A stretch of DNA of 64,000 nucleotides, taken from the NCBI GenBank assembly GCA_026989265.1, contig JALSJP010000005.1, forward strand, positions 37,993 to 101,992, written 5' to 3'. Shown here piece after piece: positions 43,593-55,022 of this stretch. The notes below the pieces were generated by a model. It saw nothing but the letters and a program-made list of their open reading frames with translations, had not been told where the DNA came from and did no database searches. Positions within the stretch are counted from its first letter, which is position 1, and each line of letters opens with the position of its first letter. Made by a program: the position numbers and the translations under genes. The DNA is from Micavibrio sp. Its GTDB lineage: Bacteria > Pseudomonadota > Alphaproteobacteria > Micavibrionales > Micavibrionaceae.

Positions 43593-44807
43593 CTAACCAG
43601 ACTTGCGGCTTGATCCTATATTATTAGATGTGGAGCAGTGAACAGAGCCATATTCGCTAGGCTCTCCCCATATATTATCTTTTACCCATTTATCTTTTTC
43701 TATGCGCCAAACGCGAGGATCTCTAAACCCATCGGCGATATAATCAAACTCATCTTCGCTCATACCAACATAAGATAGCCAACGCTTAAGGTCTCGCTGA
43801 GGTTTTACCGCATCGTATTTGCGTATAACCTCAATACCTTCATTGCGTGTCATTATACCGCCACGTATATCTTTGCATGCATGGTCTGTGCCGCGCCCAT
43901 ATCCCAGCTTAATGAATTTCATATAATCGTGAATGCCGTTTTCATGCATATCATCAAGATTAGACATCATGCGATATGTCCTTTCGAAAGGCTGCCTTGC
44001 TGGCTCCCACCCGCATTCCTTTATTATCTTTTTTGTATGGTTGTTAGCATCCCAATTAACAAAATTGCTTAAATATATGCCGCGTACGCCTACTTTATCT
44101 ATTTCATCATCAGATGGGTATTGCGCCCAAAGAAGGTCTTTATTTGTAAGCCCTTCTTTAAACTCTCCCATTCCTAATTTGTCTAGTCCTTCATCTGTGA
44201 AGTCGTGCCAATCATAGCCCCTTAGAGCATGTTCTTTGCGGTGTTTTGCTGTAAACTCAACAAAGTCATTGTAAGAATACATACCGCCTAGATCCATAAA
44301 TCCATGCTCTCCCCATAATATAAGTGGGATGTTGTATCTGACCGCGACTTGTATTGGAGTTGTAAATATACCGCAATGAGCATGCCAGTTATTATCTCCT
44401 TGCACTTTAAAGCCAAGCCTGTTCATTTTTATTAAAGTGTCAACGGATGGTCTAACAATAATATGGTCGCAGTTAAAAACCTCTCTCATTCTGTATAGGT
44501 TTTCTTCGCCTTCAGGTAGGTAGTTATTGCCATGATATGTTACAAGTAAGGGGTTTAGCCCCATTTCTTTAATGACATGTGTTTGGTAGTAGCTATCCTT
44601 ACCCCCGCTAACAGGTATTAGTATATCGTAATTATTATCTGCTTTGTAATCATGGAGAAGTTCTTTGAAAAACTCTGTGCGAGCAGCCCAATCGACCTTA
44701 TCTTTTTGCCCATGTGTACGGCATCCTGTGCAAACTCCATCATCATCAAATGCTAGGGGCACGGCAGATATATCTGGGTAGACGCATTTTGAGCAATAGG
44801 CAACCAT
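43593..44807 (-). CDS. N-acetyl sugar amidotransferase (WbpG/PseA family)
   Basis: The protein has 404 residues. The N-terminus has a zinc-type Cys set (CSKCVYPD, CTGCRTHGQ). The PP-loop SGGKDSYYQ near 65 adenylates the substrate carbonyl. This family turns an acetamido group into an acetamidino group: WbpG of Pseudomonas O-antigen and PseA of Campylobacter pseudaminic acid. Ammonia comes from a HisH-type glutaminase and passes through a HisF-type barrel; both genes are next door on the same strand (44875-46281). The substrate here is most likely pseudaminic acid or its precursor, by inference. Confidence 0.9.
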   Translation of the reverse strand: MVAYCSKCVYPDISAVPLAFDDDGVCTGCRTHGQKDKVDWAARTEFFKELLHDYKADNNYDILIPVSGGKDSYYQTHVIKEMGLNPLLVTYHGNNYLPEGEENLYRMREVFNCDHIIVRPSVDTLIKMNRLGFKVQGDNNWHAHCGIFTTPIQVAVRYNIPLILWGEHGFMDLGGMYSYNDFVEFTAKHRKEHALRGYDWHDFTDEGLDKLGMGEFKEGLTNKDLLWAQYPSDDEIDKVGVRGIYLSNFVNWDANNHTKKIIKECGWEPARQPFERTYRMMSNLDDMHENGIHDYMKFIKLGYGRGTDHACKDIRGGIMTRNEGIEVIRKYDAVKPQRDLKRWLSYVGMSEDEFDYIADGFRDPRVWRIEKDKWVKDNIWGEPSEYGSVHCSTSNNIGSSRKSG

Positions 44808-44874
44808 TATTAGAATTCCTTTTATTTTAGGAAGTTATATAACATGATTTTTTACATGACAATACTATGTTTTT

Positions 44875-45663
44875 TCAAAATCTGATGTTGATGCCCGCGC
44901 GTTTTAAAGCTCTTTTGCCATTTCTATCGGACAGCTCTTTGAAGTGCCAAATATTGGCAGCAGCAACTGCCGCCGCGCCAGCTTTTATTCCTTTGGCATA
45001 ATGTTCATACATGCCAACGCCGCTACAAGCTATTACGGGGATAGAAACGGCGCTGCTAACATCTGATATTAGGTCAAGGTCATATCCCATAGCTGCGCCA
45101 TCTCTATTTATGCTTTGAAGTAATATTTCACCAGCGCCCATAGCTTCAGCCTTTTTTGCATGTTCTATGGGGGTAATGCCCATGCCTATATCTTTGCCAC
45201 ATGTGAATGCTTCATATTTGCCATTATCATGTTTAAAGGCATCAATGCTAGCGACAACAGCTTGCGAGCCGTAACGTTTAGCTATCTGTGATACAAGGTT
45301 AGGTGATTTAAATAGGGCATTATTAAGGGTTATTTTGTCTGCGCCGCGACTAAAACGCTTTGCTGCATCGTCAAAGCTGCTAATACGCCCGCCCCATGTT
45401 AGGGGCATAAAGCAAGTTTTACTAACCGCATCAAGTATATCTAGTGGGTCTGATAAATATTGAGTTCTTTGGTCTGACCTACCTTGGAAGTTATAATCTC
45501 CCTTAGTTATATCTAGGTAAATCAGCTCATCTACATTCCATTCATTAAACCTCTTAACTTCGTGAATTGGATCGCCAATTATCTGGTGCGTAGAGAAACT
45601 CTCACTGCGCACTAATTGTCCATTTTTTAATATAAGGACGGGTATAAGGCGATGTTTCAGCAT
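44875..45663 (-). CDS. HisF-like barrel protein for sugar amidation
   Basis: The protein has 262 residues and is a HisF homologue. In true HisF the first strand carries the catalytic Asp in a CLDV motif; here the strand reads PVLILKNGQLV, so that Asp is lost. The second catalytic position keeps Asp in ASIDAFKHDNG. IVACSGV-like phosphate-binding loops remain (PVIACSGVGMYEHYAKG). The cyclase activity of histidine synthesis should therefore be gone, while the ammonia channel may remain, as in the HisF-like proteins paired with WbpG. Six bases separate it from hisH. Confidence 0.88.
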   Translation of the reverse strand: MLKHRLIPVLILKNGQLVRSESFSTHQIIGDPIHEVKRFNEWNVDELIYLDITKGDYNFQGRSDQRTQYLSDPLDILDAVSKTCFMPLTWGGRISSFDDAAKRFSRGADKITLNNALFKSPNLVSQIAKRYGSQAVVASIDAFKHDNGKYEAFTCGKDIGMGITPIEHAKKAEAMGAGEILLQSINRDGAAMGYDLDLISDVSSAVSIPVIACSGVGMYEHYAKGIKAGAAAVAAANIWHFKELSDRNGKRALKRAGINIRF

Positions 45664-45669
45664 TATTAA

Positions 45670-46281
45670 TTAGACCTTTAAAAAGTTTGTTAATAATTGC
45701 AGTCCAGCTTTTTGGCTTTTTTCTGGGTGGAATTGCGCCCCCCATATATTTTCAGATTCTATGCTAGCCACAAAATCTTGCCCATGATGGCATGTTCCAC
45801 TAATGATATCCTCATTAGTGGGCTTTAAAACATAGCTATGAACAAAGTAATAATCAGCTCCTTTAGATTCTCTATACATTTTGCTACCTGATTTAGCCGT
45901 GACATGATTCCATCCTATATGCGGGACATGAATTGATTTATCATTTGTTTCCAGCTTGTTTACTATGCCATCAATTAAGCCAAGACCGCTATGATCGCCG
46001 TTTTCAGTGCCAGCTTTTGCTAGTAGCTGCATTCCAAGACAAATCCCTAAGAATGGCTTTGCTTTGTTTAGAGCATGTTCCTTTATTGCATCGCTCCATC
46101 CTTGTTTATTTAAAATGTCTATACCTTCACCAAACGCGCCAACTCCAGGTAGTATTATATGGGAAGCATTTTGCAGATCCATGGGTGATTGTGCGATAAA
46201 CGCTTCTTTGCCAATAAATTCAATAGCATTTTGCACAGAACGCAAATTACCTAGCTCATAATTTATAATGGCAACGGACAT
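45670..46281 (-). CDS. hisH: HisH-type glutamine amidotransferase subunit
   Basis: The protein has 203 residues. The class I glutaminase triad is visible: Cys in LGICLGMQLL, His and Glu in GAQFHPEKSQ. GVGAFGEGIDIL at the N-terminus is also HisH-like. It releases ammonia from glutamine for the neighbouring HisF-like barrel and the PP-loop amidotransferase. It starts two bases after pseI on the same strand. A role in histidine synthesis is unlikely since no other his gene is near. Confidence 0.9.
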   Translation of the reverse strand: MSVAIINYELGNLRSVQNAIEFIGKEAFIAQSPMDLQNASHIILPGVGAFGEGIDILNKQGWSDAIKEHALNKAKPFLGICLGMQLLAKAGTENGDHSGLGLIDGIVNKLETNDKSIHVPHIGWNHVTAKSGSKMYRESKGADYYFVHSYVLKPTNEDIISGTCHHGQDFVASIESENIWGAQFHPEKSQKAGLQLLTNFLKV

Positions 46282-46283
46282 TA

Positions 46284-47405
46284 TTATTTTCCTGATATCT
46301 TGGTTTTATTAGTGTTTTCAACATAGTTCCAGTCCATTGCATCACCATATTTCAAATTACATGATGCAGTTTCCCCTATTAGCTCGTCCCAGTATTTAGG
46401 CGGCAAGCCAGCAGATGGGCGGCGTATTATTAAATTATCCTCTGTAAATTTATCACCAGCCTTGATATCGCTGGATACTAATATGGATGGGCGGAATATG
46501 GTGCTGTTTTTCTCTCCGTCTTTCATTTTAAAGCTACCAACGCCTAATATTTTTTGTACATTATCATCTAGTAGCTGCTTTTTAAAATGCTCTGGAGTTT
46601 GAGCTTTGCATCTTTGCACTAATTCTGCAAACTCACTAGGTATTAGAGAGAATTCCTTGTCAAAGCTATCATCACCTGCTTCCAGCATTACGTGTTTTTC
46701 AACTATACATGCGCCAAGACCAACGGCAAGCTCTGCTACTAATGAATCCGTTGTGTGATCGGATAGCCCAACAGGAACATTAAATCGCTCGCATAGCATT
46801 TCTATGGTAAGCAAATTTGCTTGTTCAATAGGGGTGGGGTATGAGCTGATACAATGTAAAAGCATTATATTATCACACCCAGCATTACGCGCGGCATTTA
46901 GCGCTTCTTCTATCTCTTGTTCATTCGCCATGCCTGTGGAAATTATAAGTGGCTTTCCCGTGGCGGCGACTTTTTTTATTAATGGGATATGCACTGCTTC
47001 GAAAGAAGCTATCTTGAATATTGGCGCGTCTAGCTCTATTAATAAATCGGCAGCAGTTAAATCAAACGGCGCAGAAAAAACAGTTATTCCAAGTTCTTTT
47101 CCTAAATCAAATAATGGTTTCATCCATTCAAATGGTGTTTGTGCCTTTTTATAGAGATCATGCAAGCTCATATTATTCCATAGCGGGTGATCTATTTGAA
47201 AATGCTGTTGCTTTCCATTCATTGTAAGAGTATCGGCTGTGTATGTTTGTAATTTAACAGCGTCCGCTCCCGCATCTTTTACTGCGCGTAATATGTCTTT
47301 TGCTCGGTCTAAATCTCCTAAATGATTGCAAGAAATCTCGGCTATCATAAAGGGGGGGCGTCCCATTCCAATTTCATAGCCACTTATATTAATTACTTTG
47401 TTCAT
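46284..47405 (-). CDS. pseI: Pseudaminic acid synthase (NeuB family)
   Basis: The protein has 373 residues. The N-terminal TIM barrel has MIAEISCNHLGDLDRAKDIL, AVKLQTYTADTLT and FSAPFDLTAADLL. VGLSDHTTD and VEKHVMLE hold the metal ligands. The SAF/antifreeze-like domain is C-terminal (about 310-360). LYKKAQTPFEWM is more like PseI than NeuB or LegI. It condenses phosphoenolpyruvate with the PseG product to make pseudaminic acid. It lies between the formyltransferase gene and hisH, three and two bases away. Confidence 0.9.
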   Translation of the reverse strand: MNKVINISGYEIGMGRPPFMIAEISCNHLGDLDRAKDILRAVKDAGADAVKLQTYTADTLTMNGKQQHFQIDHPLWNNMSLHDLYKKAQTPFEWMKPLFDLGKELGITVFSAPFDLTAADLLIELDAPIFKIASFEAVHIPLIKKVAATGKPLIISTGMANEQEIEEALNAARNAGCDNIMLLHCISSYPTPIEQANLLTIEMLCERFNVPVGLSDHTTDSLVAELAVGLGACIVEKHVMLEAGDDSFDKEFSLIPSEFAELVQRCKAQTPEHFKKQLLDDNVQKILGVGSFKMKDGEKNSTIFRPSILVSSDIKAGDKFTEDNLIIRRPSAGLPPKYWDELIGETASCNLKYGDAMDWNYVENTNKTKISGK

Positions 47406-47408
47406 ATT

Positions 47409-48062
47409 TTATATTTTCTCTATTTTTATTTTGTACCGCTGCCCTCTTAATTCGAAAAAGGCAGGAAATCTATCTGGATCAGCAATGCGCAGTAAATCAA
47501 ATTGTTGTTCTATGGTCAAGGATGGGTCTATTTCACTATCGCTTGGAGTTCTTTTGGGATAGTAACTTATATCATCTGTTCTTTGCGCTTTTGGTTTAAT
47601 TTTATTATACTGATCTATCGCTGCGCTCATTAAATTAAGGGTTATATCGGATAGGCACTCGTTTATTTCATTATATAATTCGTGACCTTCAAGATGCATG
47701 GTTTTTTGCAGCCATATTCTGCCTGTATCGACTTTGTCTTCTGCTTCTAATAGTGAGACAGTTATATCACTTTTGCCTTCTAAAATTTGCCAAATATGTG
47801 GTGACCATCCACGTCCAGAAGGCAAATCACTAGCGTGGACAATAAGGCAATATTTGTACTTATCACGAATGGTTTTAGTGATTATTTCAGAGCAGGATAT
47901 AAGAAATAAAAAATCCCCTCCCGATATTTCATTTGCGGATAGCTTTATTTCTACTTGATTATGCTTAGGGTTAAGGTTCTTCCATGTCTGTAAGCTATTA
48001 TATATGGGGTGATCTTGGGAGGATGTTAAAATTGTGATGTCCATAGCTTTTAAAACCTTCAT
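47409..48062 (-). CDS. Formyltransferase-like protein of the pseudaminic acid locus
   Basis: The protein has 217 residues from ATG 48062, or 211 from ATG 48044. It resembles the catalytic half of methionyl-tRNA formyltransferase: HASDLPSGRGWSPHIWQIL with the catalytic His, and EAEDKVDTGRIW with the Asp. The residue two before the His is Ile (LIVHAS), where the tRNA enzyme has Asn. The C-terminal part (YYPKRTP, LLRIADPDRFPAFFELRG) is like sugar formyltransferases. It probably transfers formyl from 10-formyl-tetrahydrofolate to an amino sugar. Because pseB, pseC, pseF, pseG and pseI are present but PseH is not, it may formylate the 4-amino group. Confidence 0.78.
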   Translation of the reverse strand: MKVLKAMDITILTSSQDHPIYNSLQTWKNLNPKHNQVEIKLSANEISGGDFLFLISCSEIITKTIRDKYKYCLIVHASDLPSGRGWSPHIWQILEGKSDITVSLLEAEDKVDTGRIWLQKTMHLEGHELYNEINECLSDITLNLMSAAIDQYNKIKPKAQRTDDISYYPKRTPSDSEIDPSLTIEQQFDLLRIADPDRFPAFFELRGQRYKIKIEKI

Positions 48063-48117
48063 TGACTCTAACTACTTCTTATCCTAAACAATTGGTATGT
48101 ACAATAAAAACATGTAG

Positions 48118-50269
<2,152 letters not shown>

Positions 50270-50273
<4 letters not shown>

Positions 50274-50959
50274 AAAAACCAATTGCTATCATACCTGCAA
50301 GGGGTGGGTCAAAACGCATTCCACGCAAAAACATAGTAGATATTAATGGCAAGCCCATGATATCATATGCTATTGAAACCGCTCTAAAATCACAGATATT
50401 TGGTGAAGTTATCGTCTCAACCGAAGATGCGGAAATAAAGGAAATATCAATAAGCTTTGGCGCAAAAGTTATTGATCGCCCTGATGAGCTTGCAACGGAT
50501 ACTGTTTTTGAAACAGATGTTTACAAGCATGTCTTAAGCACATTCGATACACCACCACCATTTTTTTGTGGTATCTATGCAACGGCTATTTTTATTGAGC
50601 CGCATGATTTAATTGATTCTTTTTCTATGATTAAGGAAGATGGCAGTGCGGACATTGTGATGAGTACGTCGCGCTATCAAATTCACCCCTTTAAAGCTTT
50701 GCTTGAAAATGATCAGGGATATATGGAGATGGTGCATCCGAAAGAATGTTTAATGCGCTCGCAAACCTATCCTGATTATGTGGCAAGTAATGGGACATTT
50801 TATTGGTGTCGCACGCAAAGCTATTTAAAAAATCCAAGCTATTATCCTGAAAAACTTAAAGCTTATATTCTGCCCATAGATAAAGGTCAAGATATTGATG
50901 AGCCAGAAGATCTTGAAATTGCAAGAGCATTAAAGAGGATAAAATCTAAAATAATATAA
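50270..50959 (+). CDS. pseF: CMP-pseudaminic acid synthetase, PseF
   Basis: The protein has 229 residues. The CTP-binding start is AIIPARGGSKRIPRKNI. GKPMISYAIETALKS, IDRPDELATDT and the substrate segment IVMSTSRYQIHPFKAL follow the PseF pattern. It activates pseudaminic acid with CMP for transfer to the glycan or flagellin. It overlaps pseC by four bases and pseG by one. Confidence 0.93.
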
Positions 50960-52032
50960 TGAAAAATTTATGCGGTAAGAAGATATTAATAAGGGCGGAT
51001 AGCTCCATTCAAATTGGCACTGGGCATGTTATGAGGATGCATGTCTTAGCAACTTTATTAAAGGGTGAGGGGGCTAGCGTAACTTTTGCTTGCCGTGACT
51101 TTAGGGGCAATTTGATTTCCTTTCTTAAAGATCAGGGCTATGAGGTTAAAGTGATATCAAGCGCAAATAGCATGGAATTTCTGCCTGATGATTATTCCTC
51201 ATGGCTCGGCTCTGATGCCAAAGATGATGTATTGCAAAGCTTTTTTGGGAGTGATTACTATGATTTAGCCATTATTGACCATTACGGCGCAGGACTGGAA
51301 TGGCATGATGCAGCTAGGAGCTATAGCAAGGCTATTATGGTGGTTGATGATGAGGCTAACTGCTTGATTGATTGTGATATTCTTCTTAACCAAAATCATT
51401 ATCCTAAAACTGATGGTTTGTACGAAGGCAAAGTTCCTGATGCTTGTGTTAAATTAATTGGAGCTAAATACGCATTATTAAGGCGTGAATTTACTTTGCA
51501 TCGTGAGAATGCCTCTACTCGTACAGAGCTAAAGAAACTCCTAATTATGATGGGTGGCGCGGATTTTGATCAAGTTACATTAAATATTGTATCGCATCTT
51601 GATATTGATTTGGATGTGACTGTGGTTGTTGGGCATGCATATAGCGAATTTAATGATTTAGATGATTTGTGCAATGGTAGGGGATTCTCTTTGGTTAGGG
51701 GGGCTGAAAATATCGCTGAATTAATGGGGGAGGCTGATTTTTGCATAGGCGCGGGAGGTTCTACAAGTTGGGAGCGTTGCTGCATGAAGCTGCCTTCTGC
51801 AATATTTTCTGTAGCTGAAAATCAGGTTGGTATAGCTGAAAATCTATCTAAAGCTGGCGCGATTACATATCTTGGTGATCCTAAATATTTTGATTTTACT
51901 GGATTAAATAATATTTTACGTGATTTCCAAAGTGATACAAAAAAGCTGAATATAATGTCTATGACGGCGGGAGAGCTGGTCGATGGGAATGGCTCTAGCC
52001 GTGTTTTGCATGAGATAACGAACTTAATCTAA
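50959..52032 (+). CDS. pseG: UDP-2,4-diacetamido-2,4,6-trideoxy-beta-L-altropyranose hydrolase, PseG
   Basis: The protein has 357 residues. RADSSIQIGTGHVMRMHVLA at the N-terminus and MGGADFDQVTLNIVS with GAGGSTSWERCCM at the donor site mark PseG, an MurG-like GT-B fold. It removes UDP from the modified altrosamine before PseI acts. If the formyltransferase replaces PseH, its substrate would be the 4-formamido sugar. The PseH acetyltransferase is sometimes fused to or beside PseG; neither is the case here. Confidence 0.93.
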   Translation: MKNLCGKKILIRADSSIQIGTGHVMRMHVLATLLKGEGASVTFACRDFRGNLISFLKDQGYEVKVISSANSMEFLPDDYSSWLGSDAKDDVLQSFFGSDYYDLAIIDHYGAGLEWHDAARSYSKAIMVVDDEANCLIDCDILLNQNHYPKTDGLYEGKVPDACVKLIGAKYALLRREFTLHRENASTRTELKKLLIMMGGADFDQVTLNIVSHLDIDLDVTVVVGHAYSEFNDLDDLCNGRGFSLVRGAENIAELMGEADFCIGAGGSTSWERCCMKLPSAIFSVAENQVGIAENLSKAGAITYLGDPKYFDFTGLNNILRDFQSDTKKLNIMSMTAGELVDGNGSSRVLHEITNLI

Positions 52033-52204
52033 GATATATAGCAAAGCTCAAATAAAATGATCACAAATTCTTGGCATATTTATCCTATTATCTGCGCATA
52101 ATTTTTGAACCGTAGCTACGGCTATGCTTAAAAAATCACACTTGATTCTAGAAAAATATGACGAGCGACTTTATAATCATTTTATTTGAGCTTTGCTATA
52201 TCTT
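52031..52204. repeat. Large inverted repeat spanning the convergent gene ends
   Basis: The left arm at 52031-52061 and the right arm at 52176-52204 are reverse complements over 29 bases, apart from one extra AT in the left arm. The right arm holds the last seven codons and stop of the next minus-strand gene; the left arm begins inside the pseG stop. Toward the centre the arms stay weakly similar, and CCGTAGCTACGG at 52110-52121 is a perfect 12-bp palindrome flanked by T and A runs. The whole could fold into a long hairpin and act as a two-way terminator. A mobile-element origin is possible. Confidence 0.75.
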
Positions 52205-53483
52205 CTAAAATGATGTTTTTGTGGCTTTCTGCGATCATGCCTGAGCTATCTCCCGCATAAACAATTTGAGTGAGAGCCTCGTTTATTTCTTTTTGCCGAT
52301 CATCTGAAATGAAGGGTTCTTGTCTGTCGCGGTACGCTGTAATAGCATCTGTGAGCTGCTCTAGGGAGGATAGTGCAATTGCCGTATCTCCCGCATCAAA
52401 AACAGTCTCATGATTTTGGCAAAAGCTCAAAAAACCAACTGGCTTATTCATCAGCATAGCATGATAGACCACACTAGAACCTGTGAATAGTATAATATCT
52501 GCCCATTCCATAAGTAATGGTGAGGGTATGTCAGGGGCAATAACTGCATTCTCTATTTCGCTTCGTTTCATAAAATCAAATTTCATGCCGCGTGTATGGG
52601 GCTTTAAAGTAACGGCAACGCCTTCCATTTTACAAATAGTTGCTATGGTTTCTTTCAATTTTTCTGCATCAATCCCATAATTCATTTTTGATAGCATGAA
52701 GGCTATTTTAGGTTTTCCTTCTGGCAATGATTTAATAATTTTATCACCATGGTAATATGGAGGCTTTAAAACCTCATTATGCAGTTTTTTGAGCCAATCA
52801 CTATCCATACGCAAGTTTCCAGAGACTTGATGTTTTTCATCAGGAAATAACTCGCAGTTTATTACCTTGTCTAGCTTGGATGGCATAAAAAAGCGGGGGG
52901 CAGATGTTTTTTTATATTGTGGCTTTGACCTGCCGGATGGCATGGCGGCTTTATATATATTATGCCCTGTTTGTATCATGTAAACTGGAACGCCTTTTTC
53001 TTGAAGTTTTGGCAGTATGCTATCTGTTATAAATGATCTGTTTGCTACGGCATAAACCTCATCAATAATAATGGCAGCAGGATTCCACTTGCCTGTAACT
53101 TTAAACAGCCATTTTTGCTCCCCTTGTAAAAGCTTGCGCATGGTAATTAAAAGACTAACGTGAATATATTTTAATATAAAAGCTATAGGAGTTATTTTGG
53201 CTGGTTTTTTCTTGCGCCATGCTGCAAATATGCGCTCGGCTTTGTATATTGCTCGCAATATTAGTGGTGCATCATGATTTATAACGGTTTCAAAGCTTAT
53301 ATTGTTGTAGGTGGATTTCATATAAGGCACGGCTTCATGCGCGCTTGGCGTTCCCATATCTCCATCACATGGATAGCCTATAACTCGCAATTTGATATTA
53401 TCATCTTTTGCGAATGCCTCTATTAATGATAATTGTATATCAAGGTCATTATAAGCTCTATTAAGAAAAATTATTTCTTTCAT
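52182..53483 (-). CDS. Putative surface-carbohydrate biosynthesis protein, GT-B-like
   Basis: The protein has 433 residues. I recognise no exact family. The C-terminal half resembles a GT-B nucleotide-sugar site: KIAFMLSKMNYGIDAEKL, VTLKPHTRGMKF, then WADIILFTGSSVVYHAMLMN, which is the loop seen in capsule-type transferases. A hydrophobic stretch near 105-120 may bind the membrane. It lies two bases after the next larger relative on the same strand (53486-54922), so they form a pair. A role in building the pseudaminic acid glycan is inferred from context. Confidence 0.7.
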   Translation of the reverse strand: MKEIIFLNRAYNDLDIQLSLIEAFAKDDNIKLRVIGYPCDGDMGTPSAHEAVPYMKSTYNNISFETVINHDAPLILRAIYKAERIFAAWRKKKPAKITPIAFILKYIHVSLLITMRKLLQGEQKWLFKVTGKWNPAAIIIDEVYAVANRSFITDSILPKLQEKGVPVYMIQTGHNIYKAAMPSGRSKPQYKKTSAPRFFMPSKLDKVINCELFPDEKHQVSGNLRMDSDWLKKLHNEVLKPPYYHGDKIIKSLPEGKPKIAFMLSKMNYGIDAEKLKETIATICKMEGVAVTLKPHTRGMKFDFMKRSEIENAVIAPDIPSPLLMEWADIILFTGSSVVYHAMLMNKPVGFLSFCQNHETVFDAGDTAIALSSLEQLTDAITAYRDRQEPFISDDRQKEINEALTQIVYAGDSSGMIAESHKNIILEDIAKLK

Positions 53484-53485
53484 CT

Positions 53486-54922
53486 TTATGATTTCTTTTT
53501 TAGAAGGAATAAATTCTTCCCTATATTTTCTACAAAAACATTGTCAATATTTTGTATTTTAGAGAGCGCTTGCAAGGTTTTTTCTAACTGAACCTCATCT
53601 ATATCTTTTGTTTTTTGGCGACCATAAGCGCGTGTCTCTACTCCATGTTTAATAGTTTTGGGGAAAAATTTGAAGATGGGTTTAACTTTGCTTATTAAGG
53701 TAAATATCTGCCATACAGCCTCTTTTGCGGAAAATTTTTCTTGTGGCACTGGGCGCATTGCTATTGGCTTGATGTCTATATTTTGTATGGATTTAAATAT
53801 TTCTGCTGCCGCGCCTTGGTCGGATGATGCTATCCAAGCTTTCAAATTTTCATGACCTTTGGCAATGTCGGGATACTCTTTTTTTATTGTATTTGGATTT
53901 GCTATTACGCGCTTTAATGTTTCTATTGTGTTTTCTGGAGTATATTCAACTATAGAAATGCTTTGTGGCAATTCATGGTCGAATTTATCGCGGTCTTCTT
54001 TTATTGCAGGGTTGTACGAGACAACGGGTCTGCCCATTAGATATGCTTCTAAACCAGTTGTGCATCCCCAATGTAGCACAGCATCTGCACCTAATAGCCA
54101 TGGTGAGACTGATCCTTCGAAAACCACCTTAATATTATCCAAGCCTTTGGCGGCATCTTTCCATGTTTCATGAGATTCTGAAGGGTGGGGGCGGATAATT
54201 ATTGTATGGTCAGGGAAGGCTGCGCTTAGTGATGGCAGCAAGGCAAGGAATTTTTTAAATATTTTGAAGATATGGGCTTCATAATTGATCCAAAAGTCGT
54301 AGAATTCATCCTGTTTATCTTCTATTATCATGTTATCACGCTTCATCATATCAAGCGTTGCTTCATATCCCATATAGTGATTAACAGTTCCAAAGCTTGA
54401 TGGCAGTATAATATATTTTCCAAAGCGATTTTTTAAGGAATCCACATTTTCTTGATGCAGAGCGTGGAATTTTGGTTTTTGCCATAGGTCTGATATAGGG
54501 CTCCCTGTGGTTTGTAATTTATCTGATTGGCTGGGATATGTTTTTGCTACAACATTGCGCTGTGTCTCGCCCCAAAAGAAAATCTTTTCAACTTCCTCAA
54601 TAGTCTTGGGGCAGAAACGAACTGTTACAAATTCTTCCATATCGGTATAAACAAGCCCCTCAACATCAAGGGAAACCAGCTTATGTCCCGCATCCTTTAG
54701 GCGGCGAATATTAGACATTTCACAAGACATAATGCTTTTCAAGAAAATTACGGATGGTGGAAGGTTATGTGCGTTGTCGAATATAGATTTTTTAGTCCCC
54801 AAGACGCATTGCCAGTCATTTTGCAAGGCTTCTAGGGCGAGAACTAGATTTCCTGTCATTTCCCGCTCAATAATTTCCATAGGAAAGCAAAGAAGTCGTT
54901 TTTTTGAATTATTATCAGACAT
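53486..54922 (-). CDS. Surface carbohydrate biosynthesis protein
   Basis: The protein has 478 residues from ATG 54922; a TTG four codons earlier is possible. It resembles the surface carbohydrate biosynthesis family: LLCFPMEIIEREMTGNLVLA, LVSLDVEGLVYTDMEEFV, FFWGETQRN, and HTIIIRPHPSESHETWKDA with ADAVLHWGCTTGLEAYLMGR. The last segment is a GT-B-like donor loop. Such proteins occur in nonulosonate and capsule loci of several bacteria, but their reaction is unknown. The start is 101 bases from, and divergent to, the methylase at 55023. Confidence 0.8.
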   Translation of the reverse strand: MSDNNSKKRLLCFPMEIIEREMTGNLVLALEALQNDWQCVLGTKKSIFDNAHNLPPSVIFLKSIMSCEMSNIRRLKDAGHKLVSLDVEGLVYTDMEEFVTVRFCPKTIEEVEKIFFWGETQRNVVAKTYPSQSDKLQTTGSPISDLWQKPKFHALHQENVDSLKNRFGKYIILPSSFGTVNHYMGYEATLDMMKRDNMIIEDKQDEFYDFWINYEAHIFKIFKKFLALLPSLSAAFPDHTIIIRPHPSESHETWKDAAKGLDNIKVVFEGSVSPWLLGADAVLHWGCTTGLEAYLMGRPVVSYNPAIKEDRDKFDHELPQSISIVEYTPENTIETLKRVIANPNTIKKEYPDIAKGHENLKAWIASSDQGAAAEIFKSIQNIDIKPIAMRPVPQEKFSAKEAVWQIFTLISKVKPIFKFFPKTIKHGVETRAYGRQKTKDIDEVQLEKTLQALSKIQNIDNVFVENIGKNLFLLKKKS

Positions 54923-55022
54923 ATATATGTACAAACTAATTAATAGTGGTTATATAAAAATTGTTTCGGTGAGACACTATATTAAACAAATAATAAGTTC
55001 AAGAAACAAAGGGATTGATGTA

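Noticed and set aside
46284..47405. Sialic acid (NeuB) or legionaminic acid synthase instead of PseI
   Set aside because: PseB, PseC, PseF and PseG are all adjacent, and the segment LYKKAQTPFEW is PseI-like, so the pseudaminic reading is preferred.
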